A DNA stretch of 64,000 nt from Marinobacter profundi. GTDB taxonomy: Bacteria; Pseudomonadota; Gammaproteobacteria; Pseudomonadales; Oleiphilaceae. Below, piece by piece: positions 1-9,486 of this stretch; the first letter of the stretch is position 1; every line of letters starts with the position of its first letter. The position numbers and the translations under genes are program-made. Where the stretch lies: positions 310,001 through 374,000 of the forward strand of contig NZ_KZ319368.1 of assembly GCF_002744715.1 (NCBI RefSeq), read 5' to 3'. The notes below the pieces were generated by a model. The model saw nothing but the letters and a program-made list of their open reading frames with translations, had not been told where the DNA came from and did not search any database.

Positions 1-22
1 TGACTGCGATGCGAGGTAACTT

Positions 23-307
23 ATGATCCGGGTGCTTATTGAACGTCACATTGCCGAAACTCTGGAAGCCGCCTACGAGGAACGGTCACGTAAAATCCTC
101 CAGCAGGCTGTCAGTGCGCCGGGCTTCATTTCCGGTGAAACCCTGGTCGACGCCCACGACCCCAATCACCGCCTCACGCTTGCAAACTGGCGCTCCGAAG
201 CCGACTGGGACCGCTGGTTCAACTCCGACGAGCGGCGCGAGTTGATGCTGGAGGTCCAGCCGATGATGGACCAGGACGAGCGCGTGACGGTGCTGCATCA
301 GAGCTGA
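23..307 (+). CDS. Antibiotic biosynthesis monooxygenase (ABM) domain protein
   Basis: A 94-residue single-domain protein of the dimeric alpha/beta-barrel ABM family. Small members act as quinol or aromatic monooxygenases, heme-degrading enzymes or stress proteins. The fold is suggested by an N-terminal strand with a conserved arginine (IRVLIERHI), the 'APGFISGETLVD' stretch and the 'NWRSEADWDRWF' helix typical of the family. A GAGGT Shine-Dalgarno lies about 7 bases before the ATG. It converges on rlmM with only 9 bases between the stop codons. The substrate cannot be read from sequence, and a cytoplasmic location is inferred from the absence of a signal peptide. Confidence 0.8.
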   Translation: MIRVLIERHIAETLEAAYEERSRKILQQAVSAPGFISGETLVDAHDPNHRLTLANWRSEADWDRWFNSDERRELMLEVQPMMDQDERVTVLHQS

Positions 308-316
308 CTGCGAAAC

Positions 317-1393
317 TCAGTCCAGACGTTCGACAAAACAGGTGATCTCTTCCCGGTCGTGATAGAGGTGGCGGGCCCGTAACCGGTATCGAATGTCCGC
401 TGCCTCAAGCTGTTCCACCAACAGCTCGCGACACGCCAGCCATTCCTCATAGCGCTTTTTCATCGGCAACTTGAGGTTAAAAATGGTGTATCGGCACAAT
501 TTACCGCCGAGCCAGTCGGCCGCAAGCCGGGCGGTTTTCTTTGGTTGGTCGACGATGTCGCAGACCATCCAGTCCACTGCCCGTTTCGGCCGCCACTGGT
601 AGCCGTCCGCCATGACGTGCTCAACATGCCCCGACGCCATCAGCTCCGGGTTCATCGGACCATTATCCACCGCGGTCACCAACATCCCCTGGCGCACCAG
701 TTGCCAGGTCCAGCCACCGGGTGCTGCGCCCAGGTCAACCGCTTTCTTGCCTCCACCCAAGTAATCCAGCGCCGTCTCCTCGGGCAGGAACACCTTCCAG
801 GCCTCCTCCAGCTTCAGGGCAGAGCGGCTGGGTGCCGATGCTGGCAGACGGAGCCGGGGAATACCGCTGACATAACGGGCGCGGTTCGAGGTCAGGCTGA
901 AACCGACCAGCGCACGGCCAAAATCCACCAGCAACACCTCAAGCCGTGCCTTTGCCCACTTGTCCTGGTCCCCATCCAGCAGGCCGGCACCGCGCAGGGC
1001 ACGGGAGAGCGGTGCCACCCATTTCCGGGAAAACCGGCCGAGGTCAGCGTCGGCGTTAACTTCCGGCAGACGGACCTCGATCCTGGCACAGTTCGGGATA
1101 GCGGTATCTGCTTGCCGGAGGCTGTCGACGATCGCCCCCACCCTATCTGTAGTCGGCAACGACACATCGGAAACCACCACAAACCAGTCACGAACAAAGA
1201 CCAGCTCCGTCAGCGGCAGCCGCTGCAACAGGTCCAGCGGGAGCTCGGGCCCCGGCAGGTTGAATAGCAGAAACCCCCGATTCCCGCAGGGCTCAAAATA
1301 ACCATAAATACCCACGCCTGCCGCGGCATCGGTCAACTCCCGTCCGGCTTCGGTCTCGAATCCCGGACGACAGAACGCCACCAACTGCTCCAT
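317..1393 (-). CDS. rlmM: 23S rRNA 2'-O-ribose C2498 methyltransferase RlmM
   Basis: RlmM uses S-adenosylmethionine to methylate the 2'-OH of C2498 in 23S rRNA. The 358-residue length matches the family. The N-terminal half (about 1-165) is the THUMP-like RNA-binding region. The Rossmann methyltransferase half carries the SAM motif DLGAAPGGW from residue 220 and the catalytic K-D-K pattern: K194, D279 in 'VCDIVDQP' and K308 in 'FNLKLP'. An AGGTGA ribosome-binding site precedes the ATG. It is divergent from the diguanylate cyclase gene across 92 bases. Identification is firm. Confidence 0.95.
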   Translation of the reverse strand: MEQLVAFCRPGFETEAGRELTDAAAGVGIYGYFEPCGNRGFLLFNLPGPELPLDLLQRLPLTELVFVRDWFVVVSDVSLPTTDRVGAIVDSLRQADTAIPNCARIEVRLPEVNADADLGRFSRKWVAPLSRALRGAGLLDGDQDKWAKARLEVLLVDFGRALVGFSLTSNRARYVSGIPRLRLPASAPSRSALKLEEAWKVFLPEETALDYLGGGKKAVDLGAAPGGWTWQLVRQGMLVTAVDNGPMNPELMASGHVEHVMADGYQWRPKRAVDWMVCDIVDQPKKTARLAADWLGGKLCRYTIFNLKLPMKKRYEEWLACRELLVEQLEAADIRYRLRARHLYHDREEITCFVERLD

Positions 1394-1485
1394 GAATCAC
1401 CTGTTACAGGAATTAGTACTGTTTAACAGCATGATACGCCATCACAGGCTACACTCCTGCCCTTTATCGTGCCGGGAAAGCGCCC

Positions 1486-3330
1486 ATGCCGTATTTTATG
1501 CGTTTTGTCATGCTGCTCGTGATGACCTGCCTGGCCGGCGTTGCACTCGGCAGCCCCGTTGCGGACGCATCCCGCTGCCCGACCATTGCGGTGACCGATG
1601 CCAACGATCGCGCCCGACTGCTGCATCATATCTGCTATCTCAAGGGCCGCCCCGGTGAGGTTGCCTGGCAGGCTTCAACCCCGGATCAATTGCCCCCGAG
1701 TGCCGACTGGACGTCTGCCAACGGTCACGATCTGGTGTTCGCCCACAGCGACACGACCTACTGGTTCCGGCTCAATGTCCATAACCCGTCGGACCGTGCC
1801 GGGCTCTGGTACCTCAAACTCAACTATGCACTGCTGGACGAGGTCACCTTCTGGACCTCCGGTCGGGACGAAACCCACCGCCTCGTCACCGGGGACCAGC
1901 AGCCGTTTTTCACGCGGGGCATAGATTACCGGTATTTCCTGCTCCCCGTCACGCTGGAAGCCGGCGAAGCCAGCACTATCCTGTTGCGGGTGCGCAGCAG
2001 CGGTGCGCTCAACGTGCCGCTGGAACTGACCACCCCGGACCGCCTGATTGCCGACAGCAATCACCTGACCCTGACCCACGGCCTGTTCTACGGTGCCTTG
2101 CTGATTGTCGCCATTCTCAACCTGCTGCTGTTCATCACCTCGGGCACCGCCTACTACTTCTTCAACATGTTCTACCTGGTTGCCATGGGCCTGTTCATGT
2201 TTGCCATGGGCGGCTTCGCCAACCAGTATTTCTGGCCCGACAGCCCGCGGTTTGCCAACACCTCCGTGCCGTTTTTCATGGGAATGTCCGTCCTTGCCAT
2301 GACCCTGTTCGGTCGCTCGTTCCTGGAGGTGGATGCCAGCCAGGGACTGGCTTCCCGGGCTCTCAGCCTCCAGTCACTGGGCAGCCTCGTCATCATGGCG
2401 CTCGCCTTCGTCCTGCCCTACAGCCAGAGCATTTCCCTGAATACCGTTTTCAGCCTGCTGGTCATCGCCAACCTGTTCGTGATCGGACTGATCCGCTGGC
2501 GTCAGGGTTACACACACGCCAAATGGTATGTACTGGCCTGGTCGCTGATGGTTCTGGGCACCCTGATCTTCGCGCTGGCAGCGTTTGGCTACCTGGCTGA
2601 CTTCCTCGCCCGTGAAGTGATGATGCAGGCAGCCATTGGCGGCCAGGTGGTGCTGCTGAACTATGCCATGGTGCAGCGCTGGCGAGTCCTCAACCAGAAA
2701 TTGCTCGAAGTCGAGCACAGCGCCAAGATTCAGCTGGAACTGCAGGTTCACCAGCGCACCGCCCAGCTTCGGGACGCCATGCGTGACCTGGAGCAGGCCA
2801 ACCGCAAGCTGGCCGACCTGAGCCTGAACGACTCCCTTACCGGTCTGCGAAACCGCCGCTATCTGGACCAGATGGTGCCCGATTTGTGTGCGGAATCCCG
2901 TCGCACCGGCAGCCCCCTGACCATGGTGCTGGTAGATGCCGACCACTTCAAACGCCTCAATGACAACTGGGGGCACAGTTTCGGTGACCTGTGCCTGCAG
3001 CGCATTGCCGATATGCTGACGCGGCATGTACGTCGACCGCGGGATATCGTTGCCCGGTTTGGCGGCGAGGAGTTTGCCCTGGTATTGCCGGACACCACTC
3101 CGGAAGGTGCCCGCAAGGTGATCGAAGATATCCTGGCTGACACTGCCGGCACACCGGTCAGCACGACTGGCGGCGAGACGGTGACCATGACCCTCAGCGC
3201 GGGCCTCACCTGCCTGCAACCGGGAGATTCCGCCAGCGACCTGTTCCGTCGTGCCGACGAGGCGCTTTACCGCGCCAAAGCGGCTGGGCGCAACCGGGTG
3301 GAAATCGCCGGTTGCAGCCAGCCCGCCTGA
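1486..3330 (+). CDS. Membrane diguanylate cyclase with 7TMR-DISM sensor and GGDEF domain
   Basis: A 614-residue inner-membrane enzyme predicted to make cyclic di-GMP in response to a periplasmic signal. In order: a signal peptide (about 1-24), a periplasmic 7TMR-DISMED2-type jelly-roll sensor (about 40-180), seven hydrophobic helices (about 195-400), a short coiled coil, and a C-terminal GGDEF domain. The active-site loop is GGEEF at residues 526-530, so catalysis is expected. An intact RxxD inhibitory site (RPRD) lies five residues before it, so product feedback is likely. No EAL domain follows, and no neighbouring gene suggests the ligand. Confidence 0.9.
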   Translation: MPYFMRFVMLLVMTCLAGVALGSPVADASRCPTIAVTDANDRARLLHHICYLKGRPGEVAWQASTPDQLPPSADWTSANGHDLVFAHSDTTYWFRLNVHNPSDRAGLWYLKLNYALLDEVTFWTSGRDETHRLVTGDQQPFFTRGIDYRYFLLPVTLEAGEASTILLRVRSSGALNVPLELTTPDRLIADSNHLTLTHGLFYGALLIVAILNLLLFITSGTAYYFFNMFYLVAMGLFMFAMGGFANQYFWPDSPRFANTSVPFFMGMSVLAMTLFGRSFLEVDASQGLASRALSLQSLGSLVIMALAFVLPYSQSISLNTVFSLLVIANLFVIGLIRWRQGYTHAKWYVLAWSLMVLGTLIFALAAFGYLADFLAREVMMQAAIGGQVVLLNYAMVQRWRVLNQKLLEVEHSAKIQLELQVHQRTAQLRDAMRDLEQANRKLADLSLNDSLTGLRNRRYLDQMVPDLCAESRRTGSPLTMVLVDADHFKRLNDNWGHSFGDLCLQRIADMLTRHVRRPRDIVARFGGEEFALVLPDTTPEGARKVIEDILADTAGTPVSTTGGETVTMTLSAGLTCLQPGDSASDLFRRADEALYRAKAAGRNRVEIAGCSQPA

Positions 3331-3335
3331 TTCCC

Positions 3336-3992
3336 TCAGACGCCTGCCATGAATTCAGCCGCAAGGCGCGCAGCCTCGCGGATCAGGTCAGCCTGGGACG
3401 CAGCCTGCCTCTTCGGAGGCAGCAAATCGTGATCGCCCCCTTCCAGCCAGTGTATCGTGACCGGATTCGGCGCCGGCAGGGCAGCAGCCACTTCTTCCGG
3501 TTTGCCAAAGGGGTCACGGGTGCCCTGAAGGATACAGACCGGGCACTGCAACTCAGGAAAGTGCCCGACTCGCCAGCGGTCCGGCTTTCCCGGTGGATGA
3601 AACGGATACCCGAAACAGACCACGCCCTCGAAACCGCCGCTGAACTCGGCGGCGGAGGCCAGCACGGAGGCCATCCGTCCCCCCATGGACTTGCCGCCGA
3701 TAAAGATCCGCCGGCCCCGTCCGGGCCCTTTGCGCAGCTGTTCCAGGTGCTCCCGGAAATCCGCCAACAACTTGTCCTGGCGGTCCGGCGGACGCTTGCG
3801 GCCATCCTCCCGACGTCGAGCCATGTAAGGGAATTCGAACCGGATAACCGTAACGCCCTGTTCAACCAGGGCGGCGGCCAGGTCCGCCATGAACGGCGAG
3901 TCGGCAGGGGCACCGGCCCCGTGGGCAAGCAACAGCAGCGGACCAGTGGCGGATGCGGAAGTGTCCACCAGGTATCCATCAGTCGAGTTCAC
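3336..3992 (-). CDS. Alpha/beta hydrolase, KANL3/Tex30-like
   Basis: A 218-residue cytoplasmic alpha/beta-hydrolase of the dienelactone-hydrolase-like KANL3/Tex30 group; its substrate is unknown. The nucleophile elbow is G-K-S102-M-G, with D160 in 'GTRDPFG' and H188 in 'GGDHDL' completing a catalytic triad. An oxyanion-hole sequence HGAGA lies near residue 24. I chose a GTG start at 3992 because GGAGG sits 4 bases upstream. In-frame ATGs at 4016 and 4148 lack a ribosome-binding site, and the latter would run into the cco promoter. The stop lies 5 bases from the diguanylate cyclase stop. Confidence 0.8.
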   Translation of the reverse strand: MNSTDGYLVDTSASATGPLLLLAHGAGAPADSPFMADLAAALVEQGVTVIRFEFPYMARRREDGRKRPPDRQDKLLADFREHLEQLRKGPGRGRRIFIGGKSMGGRMASVLASAAEFSGGFEGVVCFGYPFHPPGKPDRWRVGHFPELQCPVCILQGTRDPFGKPEEVAAALPAPNPVTIHWLEGGDHDLLPPKRQAASQADLIREAARLAAEFMAGV

Positions 3993-4134
3993 GTAACCTC
4001 CAATCGCGACTATCATTAGTACCCGAATTATCAATTCACTCCGGATGCCGGAGGCTAGTGCCGAAGGCGGTCGGACGCAAGGCAGCAAGGTCAGCCATGT
4101 TGCTGATTTGAGCGACATTGAAGCCTGCCGGGAG

Positions 4135-4176
4135 TTGACCTGAGTCATTGCAAACTCCTAATGGTTTCTCCATACT
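4135..4176 (+). promoter_or_regulatory. Candidate Fnr/Anr class II promoter of the cco operon
   Basis: TTGAC-CTGA-GTCAT at 4135-4148 keeps 7 of the 10 fixed bases of the Fnr/Anr box TTGAT-N4-ATCAA. If it is centred at -41.5, transcription would start near 4183 and the -10 hexamer should fall at 4171-4176, where the sequence is CATACT (4 of 6 matches to TATAAT). This class II geometry fits known Anr control of cbb3 oxidase genes in pseudomonads. The site and spacing are read directly; oxygen control is inferred. Confidence 0.5.
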
Positions 4177-4218
4177 TGCGCCCGCACATTTCCCCACTCT
4201 AAATCCATTGGTAAGGCT

Positions 4219-5649
<1,431 letters not shown>

Positions 5650-5664
5650 CGGGAGACTGAACTG

Positions 5665-6273
5665 ATGAGACATGAAATAGTAGAAAAGAACCTTGGGCTG
5701 ATGATCATCCTGATCATCTTCACCATCAGTGGCGGCTTCCTGGTTGAAGTATTCCCGCTATTCTTCCTGAAACAGACCAACGAGCCGATTGAGGGCCTTG
5801 AGCCGCTGTCGGCACTGGAACTGGAAGGCCGGGACATCTACATCCGCGAAGGCTGTCACGTATGCCATACCCAGCAGATCCGTCCTTTCCGGGCTGAAAC
5901 CGAGCGTTACGGCCACTACTCCGTGGCGGGCGAGTTCGTTTACGACCGTCCGTTCCTGTGGGGCTCCAAGCGCACCGGTCCGGACCTGGCCCGGGTCGGC
6001 GGACGTTACTCCGATGCCTGGCAGCGCCAGCACCTGTACGATCCCCGCAGCGTGGTTCCGGAATCCAACATGCCGGCTTTCCCCTGGCTGTTCAAGAACC
6101 AGGTAGACCACCAGGGCACTGCAGCCAAGATGACAACCCTGCAGACCCTCGGTGTGCCCTACACGGATGAGCAGATCGCCGGTGCGGCAGAGCAGGTTCA
6201 GGGCAAATTCGAGATCGAAGCCCTGGTTGCCTACCTGCAGCAACTTGGAACTGTGATTTCAACCAAGCGGTGA
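5665..6273 (+). CDS. ccoO: cbb3-type cytochrome c oxidase subunit II (monoheme)
   Basis: CcoO is the membrane-anchored monoheme cytochrome c that passes electrons from CcoP to CcoN. The 202-residue protein has one N-terminal anchor helix (about residues 10-32) and a periplasmic heme-binding motif C64-H-V-C67-H68. A methionine in '[11 protein letters not shown]' is the likely axial ligand. Its stop codon overlaps an in-frame GTG upstream of ccoQ. The neighbours ccoN and ccoQ/P confirm the assignment. Confidence 0.96.
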   Translation: MRHEIVEKNLGLMIILIIFTISGGFLVEVFPLFFLKQTNEPIEGLEPLSALELEGRDIYIREGCHVCHTQQIRPFRAETERYGHYSVAGEFVYDRPFLWGSKRTGPDLARVGGRYSDAWQRQHLYDPRSVVPESNMPAFPWLFKNQVDHQGTAAKMTTLQTLGVPYTDEQIAGAAEQVQGKFEIEALVAYLQQLGTVISTKR

Positions 6274-6278
6274 TCCCG

Positions 6279-6464
6279 ATGGATATTAACGAGTTTCGCG
6301 GATTCCATACCCTTCTGGTCATGGCAGCCTTTCTCGGCATCATCTGGTGGGCGTACAGCGCCCACCGCAAGAAGGCCAACGATGAGGCAGCTCACCTGCC
6401 CTTCGATGACGATGAAGTCGAAAAGCGAACTCTCGAACAGGAAAAGACGGAGAAAAAACAATGA
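6279..6464 (+). CDS. ccoQ: cbb3 oxidase small subunit CcoQ
   Basis: CcoQ is a single-helix protein that stabilises the interaction of CcoP with the CcoNO core. This copy is 61 residues: an N-terminal 'MDINEFRGFHTLL', one membrane helix, then a charged cytoplasmic tail including 'AAHLPFDDDE', as in Pseudomonas CcoQ. I chose the ATG at 6279. A GTG at 6270 that overlaps the ccoO stop would only add three residues that the family usually lacks. The last four bases overlap the ccoP start, so coupled translation is likely. Confidence 0.9.
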   Translation: MDINEFRGFHTLLVMAAFLGIIWWAYSAHRKKANDEAAHLPFDDDEVEKRTLEQEKTEKKQ

Positions 6465-7351
6465 GTACCTTCTGGAGCATCTGGATCAGTGTGATCGTGC
6501 TCGGTACTGTGTTTGGCTGCTGGTGGCTGCTCTGGGCAACCCGCAAGAGCCAGACAACCGATACTGAAACCGACCGTACCATGGGCCATTCCTTTGATGG
6601 CATCGAGGAATACGACAACCCGCTTCCCAAGTGGTGGTTCTACCTGTTCCTCGCAACCTGCATCTTCGCGCTCGGTTACCTGGCCCTGTACCCGGGTCTG
6701 GGTAACTGGAAAGGCCTGCTGGGCTGGACTTCCACCAACCAGTGGGAGGCTGAAGTGGCCGAGGCTGAGGAGAAGTATGGTGAGATCTACGCCCGCTTCG
6801 GCAGCACTCCGGTGGCCGAACTGGCGCAGAATGACGAAGCCATGCAGATGGGCCAGCGCCTGTTCGCCAACAACTGCGCAGTCTGTCACGGCTCTGCAGC
6901 CCGCGGTTCGGTTGGCTTCCCCAACCTGACCGACAACGACTGGCTGTACGGCGGTGATCCGGACACCATCCTGGCCACCCTGCACAACGGTCGCCAGGGC
7001 GCAATGCCGGCCAAAGGCACCATGCCCAACATGACCAACGAGCAGGTAGACCAGGTAGTAAACTACGTCCTCAGCTTCAGCGGTCGTGAGAAGGACGCTG
7101 CCGCAGCCGAAGCCGGCAAGCAGGTGTTCGCCCAGGCTTGCGTGGCATGCCACGGCGCCGACGGCACCGGCATGCAGGCAATGGGTGCGCCCAACCTGAC
7201 CGACAATGTCTGGCTGTACGGCTCTACCTACGAGTGGATCCGCGAGACAGTAGTAAACGGTCGTCAGAACCAGATGCCTGCCCAGGGCGAGCGTCTGAGT
7301 GACGATCAGATTCAGATTCTGGCGGCGTACGTTTACAGCCTGTCGAACTGA
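6461..7351 (+). CDS. ccoP: cbb3-type cytochrome c oxidase subunit III (diheme)
   Basis: CcoP is the diheme cytochrome c that receives electrons from soluble c-type cytochromes or the bc1 complex and feeds CcoO. The 296-residue protein has two N-terminal membrane helices (about 5-27 and 57-78) followed by two periplasmic cytochrome c domains with C139-A-V-C142-H143 and C227-V-A-C230-H231. Methionines in 'GAMPAKGTMP' and 'NQMPAQ' are likely axial ligands. The ATG overlaps the end of ccoQ by four bases. It is the last structural subunit; a 140-base gap separates it from ccoG. Confidence 0.96.
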   Translation: MSTFWSIWISVIVLGTVFGCWWLLWATRKSQTTDTETDRTMGHSFDGIEEYDNPLPKWWFYLFLATCIFALGYLALYPGLGNWKGLLGWTSTNQWEAEVAEAEEKYGEIYARFGSTPVAELAQNDEAMQMGQRLFANNCAVCHGSAARGSVGFPNLTDNDWLYGGDPDTILATLHNGRQGAMPAKGTMPNMTNEQVDQVVNYVLSFSGREKDAAAAEAGKQVFAQACVACHGADGTGMQAMGAPNLTDNVWLYGSTYEWIRETVVNGRQNQMPAQGERLSDDQIQILAAYVYSLSN

Positions 7352-7359
7352 GTCTTGCC

Positions 7360-7424
7360 GACCGGAATCCCAGGGTTCCGGTCGCAGTCTTTTGAACCCT
7401 GGGCCTGCGCTGTGCAGACCCAGG
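7360..7424 (+). terminator. Two tandem hairpins between ccoP and ccoG
   Basis: The first hairpin has an 8-bp perfect stem, GACCGGAA (7360-7367) with TTCCGGTC (7376-7383). The second pairs CCTGGG (7398-7403) with CCCAGG (7419-7424). Neither is followed by a strong T tract, only a short TCTTTT after the first. They may attenuate transcription or protect the 3' end of the ccoNOQP message rather than terminate fully. The hairpins are seen; their function is inferred. Confidence 0.4.
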
Positions 7425-7491
7425 CTTGAAAAGACTTCCCGCTTACGGGCCACCCTGACCCGCAAGCAATCTACTTCATCAGGAGGTACCC

Positions 7492-8925
7492 ATGAGCAGT
7501 CAGATTCCGGTCAAACAGGTTGACCCTTCCTCTGACGCCTCCAATAAAAACAATAAGAACACCGGATCCGTCGAGCTTTACGCCAGCCGCAAGAAAATCT
7601 ACGTCAAGGAAGTCAAAGGCCTCTTCCAGCGCATCCGCAATGTCAGCCTGCTGGCATTGATGGGCATGTACTTCCTGTTCGTCTGGCTGACACTGGACGG
7701 CCAGCCGCTGATCCATTTCGACCTGCCTGCGCGGGAATTCCACCTCTACGGTGCCACTTTCTATCCCCGGGACTTTATCCTGCTGTCCGGGATGCTGATC
7801 ATTTGTGCCTTTGGCCTGTTTTTCATCACCACCCTGTTCGGACGGGTATGGTGCGGCTATACCTGCCCGCAAACGGTGTGGACTTTCATCTTCATGTGGA
7901 TTGAAGAAAAGGTGGAAGGTAGCCGCAACAAGCGGATGAAGCTCGACAAGTCGCCCAATTCGCCCGCCAAGATTGCCAAGAAATCCATCAAGCACTCGCT
8001 CTGGCTGCTGGTGGCGCTGGCAACGGGATTGACCTTTGTGGGTTATTTCTACCCCATCCGCGAGCTGATTGTTGACCTGTTTACCCTGAATGCCAATGGC
8101 TGGGCGTATTTCTGGGTTGCCTTCTTCACAGTTGCCACCTACCTCAATGCCGGCTGGATGCGCGAGCAGGTGTGTCTCTACATGTGCCCCTACGCCCGCT
8201 TCCAGTCCGTCATGTTCGACCCGAACACCCGTGTGGTCTCCTACGACCCCAATCGGGGCGAGCCACGCGGCGGCCGCAAGAAGGACGCCAACCCTGCCGA
8301 ACTGGGCCTGGGTGACTGTATTGACTGCGGGCAGTGTGTTCAGGTCTGTCCGACCGGCATCGACATCCGCGACGGCCTGCAATACGAATGTATTGGTTGC
8401 GCCCTGTGTATTGATGCCTGTGACGACGTCATGGAGAAGATGAACTATCCGAAGGGACTGATTCGCTATACCACGGAGAACGAGCTGGAAGGCAAAACCT
8501 CCAAGCTGCTCCGTCCCCGCACCTTCGGTTATGGTGCCGTCCTTGCCCTGATGATCAGCGCCATCATCTTTACGATCGCGACACGGGTACCGGCGCAGCT
8601 TGACGTGCTGAGGGACCGGGGCGCCCTGTTCAGTTACAACGGCGAAGGGCGTGTGGAAAACTCGTACACCCTGAAGATTGCGAACATGACGGAAACACCG
8701 CAGACTTTCACCATCCAGGTGGCCGGCATGGATTCAATCCGTCTGCTCAGCCAGGCCGAAGTGACCGTTGCCAGTGGCGAGAACCGCTCGGTACCAGCGG
8801 TGGTGGATGTTGATCCGGAAGACATCGAGACCAGCAATACGGAAATCCGGTTCAAGATCGAGTCGCTCACCGATGAATCACTGATTCTTGAAACCGAAAG
8901 CCGGTTTGTCGGTCCAAACAGCTGA
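7492..8925 (+). CDS. ccoG: cbb3 oxidase assembly ferredoxin/cupric reductase CcoG (RdxA/FixG)
   Basis: CcoG is a membrane iron-sulfur protein needed for cbb3 oxidase maturation, reported in other bacteria to reduce Cu(II) for delivery to the oxidase. The 477-residue protein has several membrane helices, with the NapH-like 'GRVWCGYTCPQTVW' motif, then two 4Fe-4S clusters: C276-C279-C282-C286 and C300-C303-C306-C310. A C-terminal immunoglobulin-like periplasmic domain follows. AGGAGG lies 5 bases before the ATG, the strongest ribosome-binding site in the cluster. It starts the assembly gene group ccoG-fixH-ccoI-ccoS. Confidence 0.95.
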   Translation: MSSQIPVKQVDPSSDASNKNNKNTGSVELYASRKKIYVKEVKGLFQRIRNVSLLALMGMYFLFVWLTLDGQPLIHFDLPAREFHLYGATFYPRDFILLSGMLIICAFGLFFITTLFGRVWCGYTCPQTVWTFIFMWIEEKVEGSRNKRMKLDKSPNSPAKIAKKSIKHSLWLLVALATGLTFVGYFYPIRELIVDLFTLNANGWAYFWVAFFTVATYLNAGWMREQVCLYMCPYARFQSVMFDPNTRVVSYDPNRGEPRGGRKKDANPAELGLGDCIDCGQCVQVCPTGIDIRDGLQYECIGCALCIDACDDVMEKMNYPKGLIRYTTENELEGKTSKLLRPRTFGYGAVLALMISAIIFTIATRVPAQLDVLRDRGALFSYNGEGRVENSYTLKIANMTETPQTFTIQVAGMDSIRLLSQAEVTVASGENRSVPAVVDVDPEDIETSNTEIRFKIESLTDESLILETESRFVGPNS

Positions 8926-8970
8926 TTCAACGGTTCCGCCTGACCCAAAGTTTGCAAGAGATTGTGTTCT

Positions 8971-9486
8971 ATGACTGATAATACCGTCGCAAAGCCCTGG
9001 TTCCGTGAACCGTGGTTCTGGTTTCTGGTCGCTTTTCCAATGGCCTCCATCATCTGGTGTGCCTTCATGATTACCGTGGCGCTGAACACCGAAAACGCCA
9101 TGGTGACCGATGATTACTCCAAGGAAGGCCGTGGCATCAACATGGAAATTGCCCGCGACCAGAAGGCCGCCGATCTTGGCCTGCACGCCGAACTTGAGTT
9201 CAGCGATCGCCAGGTCAGCCTCCAGGTCGACACCCGGGATGGCAAGGCGGACTTTCCTTACCTGGTACTGAACCTGTTCCACCCCACCCTGTCCGCCCAG
9301 GACCGGATCATCCAGTTGCAGTCCGCCGGTGGTGGCTATTACACCGGCAACCTGCACGAACCGATTGACGGGCGCTGGTACCTGGATATTCGTGGCCCAT
9401 CCAACGAGTGGCGGTTGAAGGGTGAGACCAATCTGCCCAGCGAGACCGCCCTCAGGCTCGGCACGGAGTCCGAAGGCCGCGGGTGA
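8971..9486 (+). CDS. ccoH: FixH/CcoH family cbb3 assembly protein
   Basis: A 171-residue FixH-family protein with a single N-terminal membrane helix after 'KPWFREPWFWFLVAFP' and a periplasmic domain. Family members are needed for stable assembly of cbb3 oxidase subunits. I place the start at the ATG at 8971; an upstream TTG at 8962 adds only three residues. The stop TGA overlaps the GTG start of ccoI as GTGA, so the two are translationally coupled. The assignment rests on its position between ccoG and ccoI plus the one-helix architecture. Confidence 0.9.
   Translation: MTDNTVAKPWFREPWFWFLVAFPMASIIWCAFMITVALNTENAMVTDDYSKEGRGINMEIARDQKAADLGLHAELEFSDRQVSLQVDTRDGKADFPYLVLNLFHPTLSAQDRIIQLQSAGGGYYTGNLHEPIDGRWYLDIRGPSNEWRLKGETNLPSETALRLGTESEGRG

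Noticed and set aside
4105..4122. A second Fnr-like site (TTGAG...ATTGA) upstream of ccoN
   Set aside because: The half-sites are direct rather than inverted, and it does not fit any -10 at the required distance.
7050..7070. GTAGTAA inside ccoP as a further HexR site
   Set aside because: It lies in a coding region, lacks the other fixed positions of the motif and has no sugar gene nearby.
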